Assembly (NCBI GenBank): GCA_034104345.1
Contig: JAXEDY010000029.1
Location: forward strand, 62,001 to 126,000
DNA from: HGM11416 sp034104345
GTDB taxonomy: Bacteria; Bacillota; Clostridia; Christensenellales; Borkfalkiaceae
Direction: 5' to 3'
Length of the DNA stretch: 64,000 nt
In this document: one piece after another, positions 8,820 to 17,004 of the stretch
How the letters are laid out: every line of letters begins with the position of its first letter
Numbering within the stretch: the stretch's first letter is position 1
The notes under the pieces: model-generated
Told to the model about the DNA's origin: nothing
The model's input: the letters and a program-made list of their open reading frames with translations, nothing else
Databases searched by the model: none
Program-made: the position numbers and the translations under genes

Positions 8820-9383
8820 AGGGATTCCATTCGTCATCACTAAATACCGAAAAGGCGGCTTTTTAGCCCTTTTCCGCGACCGTTCGCTCGTAGTATGTCC
8901 AATACAACTTCGTTCACGTTCGCAGAAAATCATCAAAAAAATACGCTCTTTTCGGTGCTGCGCATTTTTGCGGAGAAGAAATCGCCGCTTGCGGTTCGGT
9001 TTTTGCAAGGCAAACGACCGAAATCGTACTTGATGTACGTTGATGGGAGTGAGCCATAAAGGAACCGAAAACATTGTTGCCTTAAAGCCGTCTTTCAGAC
9101 ATCTTTCGGCAAACACTCGCTTGCAGTATAGCATACAACTTCGTTCGTGTTTGCCGAAATCTGCACATAAAATATGGCTTTAAGGTGCTTCGCATTTGTG
9201 CGGCGATAAATCGTGGTAATTAAAGGCAAACAACCGAAACAGTATGCTATACGTTGAAGGTTGTTTAACGCCTAAGTAACCGATTTTGCGCCGCACAAAC
9301 AACAACGAGCTCGGTTCTTTTATGGCTTTGCAAAAACCGATTTATGCCCGCAAAAATAGTTAGTGATAATGATTGGAATCCCT
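8820..9383. mobile_element. MITE-like element 1 (564 bp, imperfect terminal inverted repeats)
   Basis: The ends form about 24-bp inverted repeats: AGGGATTCCATTCGTCATC at 8820-8838 mirrors GATAATGATTGGAATCCCT at 9365-9383, and both run on into TAA/TTA. There is no transposase. Inside are two diverged copies (about 8871-9055 and 9098-9265) of a roughly 200-nt unit that can fold on itself; for example GTATAGCATAC (9126-9136) pairs with GTATGCTATAC (9242-9252), enclosing GTTTGCC (9149-9155) with GGCAAAC (9225-9231). A third copy of the unit is in the element at 16156-16443. No convincing target duplication was found. Short open frames inside are byproducts. Confidence 0.7.
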
Positions 9384-9582
9384 AGCAAAAAGTATATCAC
9401 AAAACCCGAAAAACTGCAAATAAAATTCGGTAAAATTACCGTTATTTCTCACTTTTAACGGGCTGTTTCGGCAAAATTCGCACAACTTTTTCGCTTTTTG
9501 TCATTCGCAATTCGCCTAAGATAACAATATTTTCGGTTCCGGCGTAATATATAACACGGAAAACGACAAAAAAGCGGCTTTG

Positions 9583-10191
9583 ATGAAAAAAATATTTATT
9601 TACGGCGACGAATGTTTAAATTATAAAAACGCGGTTGAAAATGCGGGCGGCAAGGCGGTAGTTTCGTTGAACGCGGAACTTGCGCGCGAGTGCGACGGTC
9701 TTATTCTGCCCGGCGGCGGAGATATTTCGCCCTGCATGTACGGTAGCGCCGAAAAAAATTGCCGCGACACCGACGTTAAACGCGATTGCACCGAGCAATA
9801 TCTTATCGCCGTGTTTTTGCGCAAAAAATCGCCGATTATGGGAGTTTGCCGCGGAATGCAGGCGATAAACGTTTATTTCGGCGGCACGCTTAACCAAACC
9901 ATACCCGAAAAAAACGCGCATTTTAACGAATCTGCCGACGTTTATCACGATTTAAAACTTAACAAACGCGGCTTTTTATACGAAATTTATAAAAAACCCG
10001 TAATATCCGTAAATTCTGCGCATCGCCAGAGCGTGGGCGCGCGCGGCTTCGGATTGTTTTTGTCGTCGGTTTCGCCCGACGGAGTTTTCGAAAGTTTAGA
10101 AAATCTTTCTAAAAAAATCATTGCCGTGCAGTTTCACCCCGAACGTATGGCGGGCGGCGAAAAAATTTACGAATATTTTTTAACGCTTTAA
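9583..10191 (+). CDS. Class I glutamine amidotransferase / gamma-Glu-GABA hydrolase-like (peptidase C26)
   Basis: Cytosolic PuuD-like hydrolase predicted to cleave gamma-glutamyl amides. One class I GATase fold: LILPGGGDISP oxyanion strand near residue 45, nucleophile in GVCRGMQAINV (Cys90 counting from a TTG at 9580), VNSAHRQSV, and His186 with Glu188 in VQFHPE. At about 202 residues it is shorter than PuuD (about 250), mainly through loop deletions; the catalytic triad is intact. ATG at 9583 is preferred over the TTG just before it. There is no obvious Shine-Dalgarno. No putrescine pathway genes are nearby, so the substrate is unknown. Confidence 0.82.
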   Translation: MKKIFIYGDECLNYKNAVENAGGKAVVSLNAELARECDGLILPGGGDISPCMYGSAEKNCRDTDVKRDCTEQYLIAVFLRKKSPIMGVCRGMQAINVYFGGTLNQTIPEKNAHFNESADVYHDLKLNKRGFLYEIYKKPVISVNSAHRQSVGARGFGLFLSSVSPDGVFESLENLSKKIIAVQFHPERMAGGEKIYEYFLTL

Positions 10192-10233
10192 CACGGACGT
10201 ATAAAAACATGGCTGTATAAAGCACGTAAACTA

Positions 10234-10298
10234 AAAAATGCGGAGCGATGCGCGACTAAAGGGTTTTTAACCTTGGTTGCGCGTCGCTTCGTATTTTT
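10234..10298. terminator. Bidirectional terminator between the amidotransferase gene and clpB
   Basis: Long imperfect stem AATGCGGAGCGATGCGCGAC with GTTGCGCGTCGCTTCGTATT, A run on the left and T run on the right, between convergent genes. Confidence 0.75.
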
Positions 10299-10329
10299 AT
10301 TCGGGTAGACGAGCGGTAAAAACCGCTTT

Positions 10330-12915
10330 TTAGTGTTTTTCGACGTAAACTTTGATTTCGCCGTCGAACGCGTCAACCTTAACGGTATCGCCTTCGTGAA
10401 CGTCGCCGCCTAAAATAACTTTGGCAACGAGCGTTTCCACATGGCTTTCGATATATCTTTTTAAAGGTCTTGCGCCGAAAACTACGTCGTAGCCGCCATC
10501 GATAACGGCTTCTTTAGCGCTGTTCGTAACGACGAGGCGAAGTTGCTGACGAGCCATTCTGCCCGCAAGTTTTTTAAGCATAAGGTCGATAATCGATTTA
10601 ACGTTATCGCGCGAAAGCGGCTTGAAGGTTAAAATATCGTCGAGCCTGTTTAAAAATTCGGGGCGGAATTTGGTTTTTAAAAGCGCGTTTATTTCGCCTT
10701 TCGCCTGATCGTCTATATCGCCGGAGCGTTCCATGCTTGCAAGTATGGCGTCGCTGCCGAGATTCGAAGTCATTATGATAACGGTGTTTTTAAAGTTGAC
10801 CGTTCTGCCCTGCCCGTCGGTTATGCGCCCGTCATCGAGCACCTGCAAAAGCAGATTGAACACGTCGGGGTGCGCTTTTTCTACTTCGTCGAACAAAATC
10901 ACGCAATAAGGTTTGCGGCGAACGGCTTCGGTAAGTTGCCCGCCTTCGTCGTAACCGACGTATCCCGGAGGCGCGCCGATAAGACGGGTTACCGAGAATT
11001 TTTCCATATATTCGCTCATATCTATGCGAACGAGATTCTTTTCGTCGTCGAACAGATATTCGGCAAGCGTTTTGGCAAGTTCGGTTTTACCTACGCCCGT
11101 GGGGCCTAAGAACAAAAACGAACCTATAGGTCTATTTTCGTCGGAAATACCCGCGCGCGAACGCAGAATTGCGTCGGATACTTTTTCGACCGCTTCGTCC
11201 TGCCCGATTACCCTTTCGTGCAGTTTGTCGGCGAGTTTTAAAAGTTTCTGCTTTTCGCTTTCCATAAGTTTGCTTACGGGAATACCCGTCCATTTAGCGA
11301 CTATTTTGGCTATTTCGTCGGCGGTTACTTCGTCGCGCAAAAGCGATTTTTCGTTTTTTGTGTCTTTTTCGATCGCTTGAAGTTGCGCCTGAAGCGACGG
11401 AAGTTCGCTGTATTGCAGCTTTGCCGCGCCCGCATAATCGCCCGCGCGTTTTGCGTTTTCGATGTCGAGTTTAACCTTGTCGATTTTCGCTTTTACTTCT
11501 TTAACGCCGTTTATGCTGCGTTTTTCGTTATCCCATTGCGCCTTCAACGCCGCAAACTGTTCGCGTTTTTCCGACAACTCTTTTTTAACGCCCGCAAGGC
11601 GTTCGACCGAAAGTTTGTCGGTCTCTTTCGAAAGCGCCATTTCTTCGATCTGAAGTTGAATTATGCGGCGCGAAATTACGTCCATTTCGGTGGGCATACT
11701 GTCTATTTCGGTGCGGAGCATCGCGCACGCCTCGTCCATAAGGTCTATGGCTTTGTCGGGCAAAAACCTGTCGGTTATATATCTATCCGAAAGGGTTGCC
11801 GCCGCAACGAGCGCGTTATCATGGATGCGCACGCCGTGATAAATTTCATAGCGTTCTTTAAGTCCGCGGAGTATGGCAACGGTGTCTTCGACCGTAGGTT
11901 CGTTTACCGTAACCGGCTGGAATCTACGCTCTAACGCGGGATCTTTTTCGATATATTTCGAATATTCGTCGAGCGTGGTAGCACCGATGCAATGCAGTTC
12001 GCCGCGCGCAAGCATAGGTTTTAAAAGGTTGCCCGCGTCCATGCTGCCTTCGGTTTTGCCCGCGCCCACTATCGTGTGAAGTTCGTCGATGAACAAAATG
12101 GTTTTGCCGTTTTGCTTTTTAATTTCGTTTAAAACCGCTTTAAGCCGTTCTTCGAATTCGCCGCGGTATTTAGCCCCCGCGATAAGCGCGCCCATATCGA
12201 GCGCGAAAACGTGCTTGTCTTTAAGCCCTTCGGGAACGTCGCCGCGCGTTATACGCTGAGCAAGACCTTCGGCGATTGCGGTTTTACCAACACCGGGTTC
12301 GCCTATAAGCACGGGGTTATTTTTCGTTTTACGCGAAAGTATTCTTATTACGTTACGAATTTCGTCGTCGCGCCCGATAACGGGATCGAGTTTGCCGCTT
12401 TTTGCGCGTTCAACAAGGTCGTAACCGTATTTTTTAAGCGCGTCGAAGCCGTCTTCGGGGCTGTCGGTCGTGTTAGGCGCGGTTTTTACCTGATCGAGCG
12501 CCTTTTTGAAATCGCCCTGATTTACTTTGTATTTTGCAAACAGATCTTTAACGCTTTGCGACGGACTTTTTAAAATCGCTTCGAACAGATGCTCTACGCC
12601 CACGAATTCGTCGCCCTGCTTTTTTGCAAGTTCTTCGGCGCCAGCAATGGCCTTTGCCGCTTCTTGTCCGAGATAGATATTCGAGCCGCTTCCGCTTACT
12701 TTGGGCATGCGCAAAATAAGGTTATCGAGTTCGCCCGCCAAAGCGTCGGAATTTACCCCGCACGAGCGCAAAAGTCCGCGTATAAGTTCGTTATCGGCTA
12801 TTAAGGGGTAAAGCAGGTGTTCCTGTTTTATCTCCTGATTATCGTTTGTAAGCGCTTTGTTCTGCGCCGCGGTAATCGCTTCCTGCGCCTTCTGCGTGTA
12901 TTTTTCGAAGTTCAT
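10330..12915 (-). CDS. clpB: ATP-dependent chaperone ClpB
   Basis: Hsp100 disaggregase that threads aggregated proteins with DnaK. At 861 residues it is full length: N-terminal Clp_N repeats (1-145), NBD1 with Walker A GEPGVGKT (205-212), the ClpB-specific coiled-coil middle domain (about 400-525, many Lys/Glu/Leu heptads) and NBD2 with GPTGVGKT (near residue 600), plus a C-terminal D2-small domain. The long middle domain separates it from ClpC/ClpE. AAAGGTGG lies 8 nt before ATG 12915. It has its own promoter with a CIRCE operator, so it should be induced by heat through HrcA. Confidence 0.97.
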   Translation of the reverse strand: MNFEKYTQKAQEAITAAQNKALTNDNQEIKQEHLLYPLIADNELIRGLLRSCGVNSDALAGELDNLILRMPKVSGSGSNIYLGQEAAKAIAGAEELAKKQGDEFVGVEHLFEAILKSPSQSVKDLFAKYKVNQGDFKKALDQVKTAPNTTDSPEDGFDALKKYGYDLVERAKSGKLDPVIGRDDEIRNVIRILSRKTKNNPVLIGEPGVGKTAIAEGLAQRITRGDVPEGLKDKHVFALDMGALIAGAKYRGEFEERLKAVLNEIKKQNGKTILFIDELHTIVGAGKTEGSMDAGNLLKPMLARGELHCIGATTLDEYSKYIEKDPALERRFQPVTVNEPTVEDTVAILRGLKERYEIYHGVRIHDNALVAAATLSDRYITDRFLPDKAIDLMDEACAMLRTEIDSMPTEMDVISRRIIQLQIEEMALSKETDKLSVERLAGVKKELSEKREQFAALKAQWDNEKRSINGVKEVKAKIDKVKLDIENAKRAGDYAGAAKLQYSELPSLQAQLQAIEKDTKNEKSLLRDEVTADEIAKIVAKWTGIPVSKLMESEKQKLLKLADKLHERVIGQDEAVEKVSDAILRSRAGISDENRPIGSFLFLGPTGVGKTELAKTLAEYLFDDEKNLVRIDMSEYMEKFSVTRLIGAPPGYVGYDEGGQLTEAVRRKPYCVILFDEVEKAHPDVFNLLLQVLDDGRITDGQGRTVNFKNTVIIMTSNLGSDAILASMERSGDIDDQAKGEINALLKTKFRPEFLNRLDDILTFKPLSRDNVKSIIDLMLKKLAGRMARQQLRLVVTNSAKEAVIDGGYDVVFGARPLKRYIESHVETLVAKVILGGDVHEGDTVKVDAFDGEIKVYVEKH

Positions 12916-13008
12916 AAAATCACCACCTTTCTGCTGTTTTCTTATTTTTATTTATCCAAGATTTTGTGTGAATAATTTTGTTTTTTTAGCAACGCGATTT
13001 ATCGAGTG

Positions 13009-13065
13009 TTAGCACTCTTTTGCATTGATTGCCAACATTATAATATTGTTATGCAAACTTGTCAA
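13009..13065 (-). promoter_or_regulatory. clpB promoter with CIRCE (HrcA) operator
   Basis: Minus-strand -35 TTGACA (13060-13065), 17-nt spacer, -10 TATAAT (13037-13042). The CIRCE inverted repeat TTAGCACTC-N9-GATTGCCAA (13009-13035) has a perfect left arm and a right arm matching 7 of 9, and covers the predicted transcription start. Confidence 0.88.
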
Positions 13066-13173
13066 GCGTTTTAAACAAAAAAATTTCCAAAAAAAATTTC
13101 CGCGGTTAAAATTCCGCAGAAATTCTTCGATTTTTTAAAAAATATTTTTTCGCTTTTTTTGGTTTTCGCCTTT

Positions 13174-13425
13174 TTATCTGCTTTTTTGAAGCGGACTCCC
13201 TTTTTCGTTTTCGTTTTTAAATTCTTCGCCGTTAATAAGGTAATCTATCGAAACGTTGAAATAAGCCGATAAAATTTTAAGCATCTGCACGTCGGGGCTG
13301 CGTTTTCCGTTTTCGTAATGCGACAACGCTTCGCGGCTGATGTTCAAATCCATGGCGACCTTAAGTTGGTTATACCCTTTTTCTTTTCTTATTCTATATA
13401 ACCCGATTAAGCCGTCAGATTTCAT
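13174..13425 (-). CDS. XRE-family transcriptional regulator
   Basis: An 83-residue DNA-binding protein consisting of one Cro/CI helix-turn-helix domain (residues about 5-62: IRKEKGYNQLKVAMDLNISREAL, then SHYENGKRSPD) and a charged tail. It ends in the typical YFNVSIDYLING. It lacks a ligand-binding domain. ATG 13425 has AAGGA about 13 nt upstream. The region ahead of it carries palindromes (GTAACATTTTGTTAC at 13524-13538, a related repeat at 13547-13563) that could be its operators. Same family as the broken regulator at 3968-4174. The target is not known. Confidence 0.88.
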   Translation of the reverse strand: MKSDGLIGLYRIRKEKGYNQLKVAMDLNISREALSHYENGKRSPDVQMLKILSAYFNVSIDYLINGEEFKNENEKGSPLQKSR

Positions 13426-13501
13426 TTGCGCAGTTTTTTCCTTGTTTTTTACAAATTTTAAAAAATATTATAATTATTATGCCGAATTATTGTAAATATA
13501 C

Positions 13502-13563
13502 TTGACAATTCGTTATAAATATTGTAACATTTTGTTACGGTAATTATGTTACGTTTTGTTACA
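13502..13563 (+). promoter_or_regulatory. Promoter-like sequence with GTAACA/TGTTAC palindromes
   Basis: Plus-strand TTGACA (13502-13507), 17 nt, TAACAT (13525-13530). The perfect palindrome GTAACA-TTT-TGTTAC (13524-13538) overlaps the -10, and TGTTACGTTTTGTTACA follows at 13547-13563. A good plus-strand terminator lies 60 nt further on. On the minus strand TTTACA-18-TATAAT (about 13471-13500) may drive the XRE gene. Confidence 0.5.
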
Positions 13564-13619
13564 TATTAACCCTTTGCCAAAAAAACTGCATTAAACGACT
13601 ACACGTTTTCTTGACAAAA

Positions 13620-13663
13620 CGCCCCGAAGCCTTGGTTAAAGATTCGGGGCGCTTTTTTTAATT
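13620..13663. terminator. Strong hairpin terminator 3' of spoIVA
   Basis: Stem GCCCCGAA/TTCGGGGC with T7 and T8 tracts on the plus strand. On the minus strand (spoIVA direction) only four T follow the stem, so it works better for plus-strand transcription. Confidence 0.8.
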
Positions 13664-13667
13664 TTTT

Positions 13668-15140
13668 TTAAATGGTTAGGCAAATTAAAGCAGATTTCTT
13701 TTCGTTTACGATTTTCGCAACGGTTTTGCGTAATTTTTCGCGGAAAGGCGCTTTCATTCCGCCCGCTTTATCGAAAATTTCGTCGCTTACGAAACTGTAA
13801 AGGGGGCGCCCGAACAAATCGACCTGCATAACGCTTTGCGGATCTTGTTCATATTGCGTTTTAAGCCGTTCTACGTATTCGGCGCATTGGTTTTCTTTGC
13901 CTACCACCGAATTTACTTCCGCGCCTATTTCTACCTTGACGATGTGGAGCGACGGCGCGGTTGCCTTTATTTTTACGCCGTAACTGCCGCCCGTTTTAAC
14001 CATTTCGGGTTCGGCAACGGTTATTTCGTTTTCGGCGGGGGCGACTATGCCGTAACCCGTTTGCTCTGCCTCTTCAAGCGCGTTTTTAAGTTTTTCGTAC
14101 CCCGTTTTCGCCTTTTTAAGTTTTATTGCATATTTTACGATTGCAAACTCGTCGGTTATATCTTCGCCCGCCGCTTCGGATAAAACTTTATAAAAAAGTT
14201 CGCGCTTTGGGTAAAAATCTATGCGCACGTTTCCGTCGCCCAAATTAAGTTCTAAATTAACGTTTTCGGCAATATCGAGCGCGGAAAGCGCGCGTTGAAG
14301 TTTTTCGCCGTCGCGCATCTTTTTAATTTCGCCCGCGCCGCTCAAAGAGCCTAAAAGTGCGGCTATAACACCGTTATCGGCACTTAGCGTTCTAAGCCAC
14401 TTGGGCGTGTAAACAGCCGCGCGACTTACGGGAAACTCTAAAAGAACGGCTGAAAGCACTTCGTCGACGTCTTCTACGGTTAAGTTTTCGGCGTTTTTTA
14501 AAATAACGCCCGCGCCGTATTTTTTTTCGAGTTCGGCTTTTAAATTTTTTGCGCCGTCGTCGTTTACGTTTTTAACGTTTAACAAAATTACGAAAGGTTT
14601 GTTAAGTTGTTTAAGTTCTTTAACAACGCGTTCTTCGCTTGGCGCATAGTTTTCGCGCGGAATATCCGTAAAACTTCCGTCGGTGGTAACTACTACCGCA
14701 ATAGTCGAATGTTCGCGTACCACTTTCTGCGTACCGAGTTCGGCGGCTTGTTCGAAAGGCATTTCGGTTTCGCTCCAAGGGGTTTTAACCATGCGCGGCG
14801 AGCCGTTTTCGCTTGTTCCCAAAGCGCCGTCTACAAGATAACCCACGCAATCGATAAGCCGAACGCGCGCTTTTCCGCCCCCCGCCACCTTAATCTGCAC
14901 CGCTTCGCCCGGCACGAACTTCGGTTCTGCCGTCATAACGGTTTTGCCCGCGCCGATTAAAGGCATTTCGTCGGTTGCGACCGCTTTTTTCGATTTACCC
15001 GAGATGTTGGGAATAACCGAAAGATTCATAAACTTCGAAACGAAAGTCGATTTTCCCGTTCGGACGGGGCCGACCACGCCGATATAAATATCGCCGTCGG
15101 TCCTTTTTTCTACGTCTTTGTAAATGTCGAATTTATCCAT
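13668..15140 (-). CDS. spoIVA: Stage IV sporulation protein A (spore coat basement-layer ATPase)
   Basis: SpoIVA coats the forespore and polymerises on ATP hydrolysis to form the platform for the spore coat. The 490-residue protein matches the family length. It begins MDKFDIYKDVEKRTDGDIYIG, has the Walker A GPVRTGKS (24-31) within the TRAFAC-like ATPase domain, the Walker B segment VRLIDCVGYLVDGA, and the REHSTIAVVVTTDGS and NKPFVILLN strands, followed by the middle and C-terminal SpoIVA domains. The start at 15140 is set by GGGAG 5-9 nt upstream and by the family N-terminus; the frame continues to an ATG at 15158. It shows that the host belongs to an endospore-forming lineage. No convincing SigE promoter was seen. 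Confidence 0.96.
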   Translation of the reverse strand: MDKFDIYKDVEKRTDGDIYIGVVGPVRTGKSTFVSKFMNLSVIPNISGKSKKAVATDEMPLIGAGKTVMTAEPKFVPGEAVQIKVAGGGKARVRLIDCVGYLVDGALGTSENGSPRMVKTPWSETEMPFEQAAELGTQKVVREHSTIAVVVTTDGSFTDIPRENYAPSEERVVKELKQLNKPFVILLNVKNVNDDGAKNLKAELEKKYGAGVILKNAENLTVEDVDEVLSAVLLEFPVSRAAVYTPKWLRTLSADNGVIAALLGSLSGAGEIKKMRDGEKLQRALSALDIAENVNLELNLGDGNVRIDFYPKRELFYKVLSEAAGEDITDEFAIVKYAIKLKKAKTGYEKLKNALEEAEQTGYGIVAPAENEITVAEPEMVKTGGSYGVKIKATAPSLHIVKVEIGAEVNSVVGKENQCAEYVERLKTQYEQDPQSVMQVDLFGRPLYSFVSDEIFDKAGGMKAPFREKLRKTVAKIVNEKKSALICLTI

Positions 15141-15219
15141 AAAAATCTCCCAAAACATTTTACGGCGAATAAATACCGCTTACAATTTTTAATATATGAG
15201 CCGTTTGCCCTTCGTATGC

Positions 15220-15248
15220 TTGACAAACGCAATTTTTCGTAGTATCAT
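15220..15248 (+). promoter_or_regulatory. Promoter of the TPP riboswitch-thiT unit
   Basis: -35 TTGACA (15220-15225), 17-nt spacer, -10 TATCAT (15243-15248), about 55 nt before the riboswitch. Confidence 0.75.
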
Positions 15249-15306
15249 TTTTGCGTTGCTTTGATAAGTTTGTTCGAGCGGGCTTTTTTAAGCAACAAAT
15301 TATTTA

Positions 15307-15427
15307 AAGGGGTGCTGACGAAATTTTTTAACGTCGGCTGAGATTATACCCATTGACCGTGCCGATAATGCGGCAACGGGAAACGGAAACAGTATTTTCT
15401 TATCTCCCTTTATAAGGAGATTTTTTT
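15307..15427 (+). ncRNA. TPP (THI-box) riboswitch with SD-containing expression hairpin
   Basis: The aptamer (15307-15385) has GGGGTGC, GGCTGAGA, ACCC, TTGACCG, the GATAATGCGGC segment and the closing AACGGGAA, in TPP-riboswitch order. Downstream, ATCTCC (15402-15407) pairs with GGAGAT (15416-15421), followed by T7. This hairpin contains the AAGGAG Shine-Dalgarno of thiT, so it can act as a terminator, hide the ribosome binding site, or both. Confidence 0.93.
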
Positions 15428-16162
15428 ATGCTCGATTTAGGTTCACTTTTTTCAAATCTGTTGTTTTTCTTCGACGAATCGCCAAAAGGTACCGAAATAA
15501 CGCTTAACTTTATATGCATAGGCGCGGTTTTGATAGTAGCCGCAATAGCGTTGATTTTATGCTTTAAAGCAAAAGCGTTTTCGTCGAGAGAACTTGCCTT
15601 TGCGGGAATTTCGATTGCTTCGGGCTTTTTGCTTTCGTTTATTAAAGTAGCGCCCGTAACCTACGGAGGTTCGATAACTCTCGCTTCGATGGTTCCGGTT
15701 ATTCTTTTCGCCTATTTCTACGGTTTTACGCACGGACTTTTGGTAGGCGTTGTTTACGGGCTGTTACAGTTTATTCAGGATCCCTATATTTTAACCCCCA
15801 TCACTTTTGTTTTAGATTATATTTTGCCCTTTGCCTGCATTTCGCTTGCAAGTATCGGCGCAAAATTCAAAAACAAAACCTTAGGAGTTTCTCTTTCTGC
15901 GGTTTTTGTTTACGCCGGCAGATTTTTAATGCACTTTTTATCGGGGCTTGTTTATTTCGAAAAAGGTTCGATTTGGACTACTCTTCCCGCAACGAGCGGC
16001 GCGCTTTATTCCTTCCTTTATCAAACGGTTTATCTTGTACCCGACTGCGTGATTGCCGTTATCGCCCTTATAATTTTAAGCAAAACGGGCGTTATCGAAA
16101 AACTTGCGCCTAAGAAACAAGTTTCTGCCGAATCTACCGTTACCCCCGAAACCAACGGTTAG
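15428..16162 (+). CDS. thiT: Thiamine ECF transporter substrate-binding component ThiT
   Basis: Integral membrane S-component that binds thiamine and works with a shared ECF module (not encoded in this window). The 244-residue protein has about seven hydrophobic segments. An extra N-terminal helix (residues about 25-47) precedes the ThiT core, which starts near LAFAGISIASGFLLS and contains the family segment GGSITLASMVPVILFAY, GFTHGLLVGVVYGLLQF and the FLMHFLSGLVYF region. ATG 15428 lies directly after the riboswitch expression hairpin, whose 3' arm carries the SD. The last codons and the TAG stop fall inside the left inverted repeat of the mobile-like element at 16156-16443, so the C-terminus has probably been altered by that insertion. 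Confidence 0.93.
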   Translation: MLDLGSLFSNLLFFFDESPKGTEITLNFICIGAVLIVAAIALILCFKAKAFSSRELAFAGISIASGFLLSFIKVAPVTYGGSITLASMVPVILFAYFYGFTHGLLVGVVYGLLQFIQDPYILTPITFVLDYILPFACISLASIGAKFKNKTLGVSLSAVFVYAGRFLMHFLSGLVYFEKGSIWTTLPATSGALYSFLYQTVYLVPDCVIAVIALIILSKTGVIEKLAPKKQVSAESTVTPETNG

Positions 16163-16443
16163 CCGAGCGGGACTAAGCCCCGTCAAGCCTTAAAGACGTC
16201 TTTTCGCCGCTTTTTTGCAATCGTTCGCTCGTAGTATGTCCAATACAACTTCGTTCACGCTTGCCAAAAATCATCTGAAAATACGCTCTTTTTGGTAGTA
16301 AAACATTTTTGCGGCGATAAATTAAGGAAAATCAAGGCAAACGAACGCAATAATACCGGGCGTATTATAAGCGAGTTTAACGAAGATTTTGCAAATTTTG
16401 CGCCGCTAAAACTTAACGGGCTTAAATCCCGCTCGGCTAACCG
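16156..16443. mobile_element. MITE-like element 2 (288 bp), overlapping the thiT stop codon
   Basis: Terminal inverted repeats of about 27 bp: CGGTTAGCCGAGCGGGA (16156-16172) is perfectly complementary to TCCCGCTCGGCTAACCG (16427-16443), and pairing continues imperfectly inward (CTAAGCCC with GGGCTTAA). The interior (about 16208-16350) matches the repeated unit of element 1 over its landmark CGTTCGCTCGTAGTATGTCC followed by AATACAACTTCGTTCACG, and again at GCGGCGATAAAT and AAGGCAAACGA. No transposase. The end sequences differ from those of element 1. Confidence 0.7.
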
Positions 16444-16463
16444 CAAACAAAATTAAATAACGT

Positions 16464-16520
16464 AAAAAACGCGACGATATTCTTAAAAAAGCAAGAATAC
16501 TCAGCCGCGTTTTTTATTTT
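16464..16520 (+). terminator. Terminator downstream of the thiT/MITE unit
   Basis: Stem AACGCG..GATATTCTT with AAGAATA...CGCGTT, then T6. It is symmetrical enough (AAAAAACGCG on the left) to act also for the DUF1540 gene on minus. Confidence 0.75.
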
Positions 16521-16585
16521 TAATTTTTCTGTCGCTTTGTTTTACGACCGACTTAATTTTTACTTAATAAGTCTTCCGCATTAAA

Positions 16586-16732
16586 TCAGTCTTCGGCGCG
16601 ATAACTTGCGCAACGGGTGCAACCCTTTTCGCCGCACGAAACGCAAATGGAATCTTTTTTACATTTCGTTCCGTTTTCGTTGTAGCAACAATCGCATACG
16701 TCGCAAGTAATTTTTTGGTTGAAATCCTGCAT
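16586..16732 (-). CDS. DUF1540 small cysteine-rich protein
   Basis: A 48-residue protein with eight cysteines, beginning MQDFNQKITCDVCDCCYN and containing NGTKCKKDSICV followed by CTRCASY. This matches the DUF1540 pattern (C-x2-C, YN..G..C, I.V, C-ASY), small presumed metal-binding proteins frequent in spore-forming Firmicutes. The start at 16732 is chosen because GGAGG lies 11 nt upstream; upstream extension in the frame gives basic, low-quality sequence. Function unknown. Confidence 0.8.
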   Translation of the reverse strand: MQDFNQKITCDVCDCCYNENGTKCKKDSICVSCGEKGCTRCASYRAED

Positions 16733-16876
16733 AATTTTAAATACCTCCGTGCGAAAATTCGCAAAAATTTTACGGCGCTGCGGCAACAAAGCGAAAAGCG
16801 TTTGTCCGCCGCCGAGCCGATTTTTATTATGCCCCATTTTTTCGCCAAAAATTCACCTTTAAATCAAAGATTTTTA

Positions 16877-16905
16877 TTGACTTTTTTTATTGTATCATTT
16901 AAACT
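16877..16905 (+). promoter_or_regulatory. Probable promoter of rplI
   Basis: -35 TTGACT (16877-16882), 17-nt spacer, -10 TAAACT (16900-16905), about 100 nt before the rplI start. Confidence 0.5.
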
Positions 16906-17004
16906 AATATAAGAACGCATATTTAAACGAACGGCGCGCGCGTCGACTGTTTGATTTCAGGGTTTTTGCGCGCGTTTTGCTTAAATTTAAGGAGTTTAAT
17001 CAAA

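Noticed and set aside
8805..9134. 109-residue minus-strand frame inside MITE-like element 1
   Set aside because: Basic, Arg/Lys-rich composition and location inside a repeat element; no family resemblance.
13001..13017. Separate palindrome GAGTG-TTAG-CACTC near clpB
   Set aside because: It overlaps the CIRCE left arm; CIRCE with the exact N9 spacer explains the site better.
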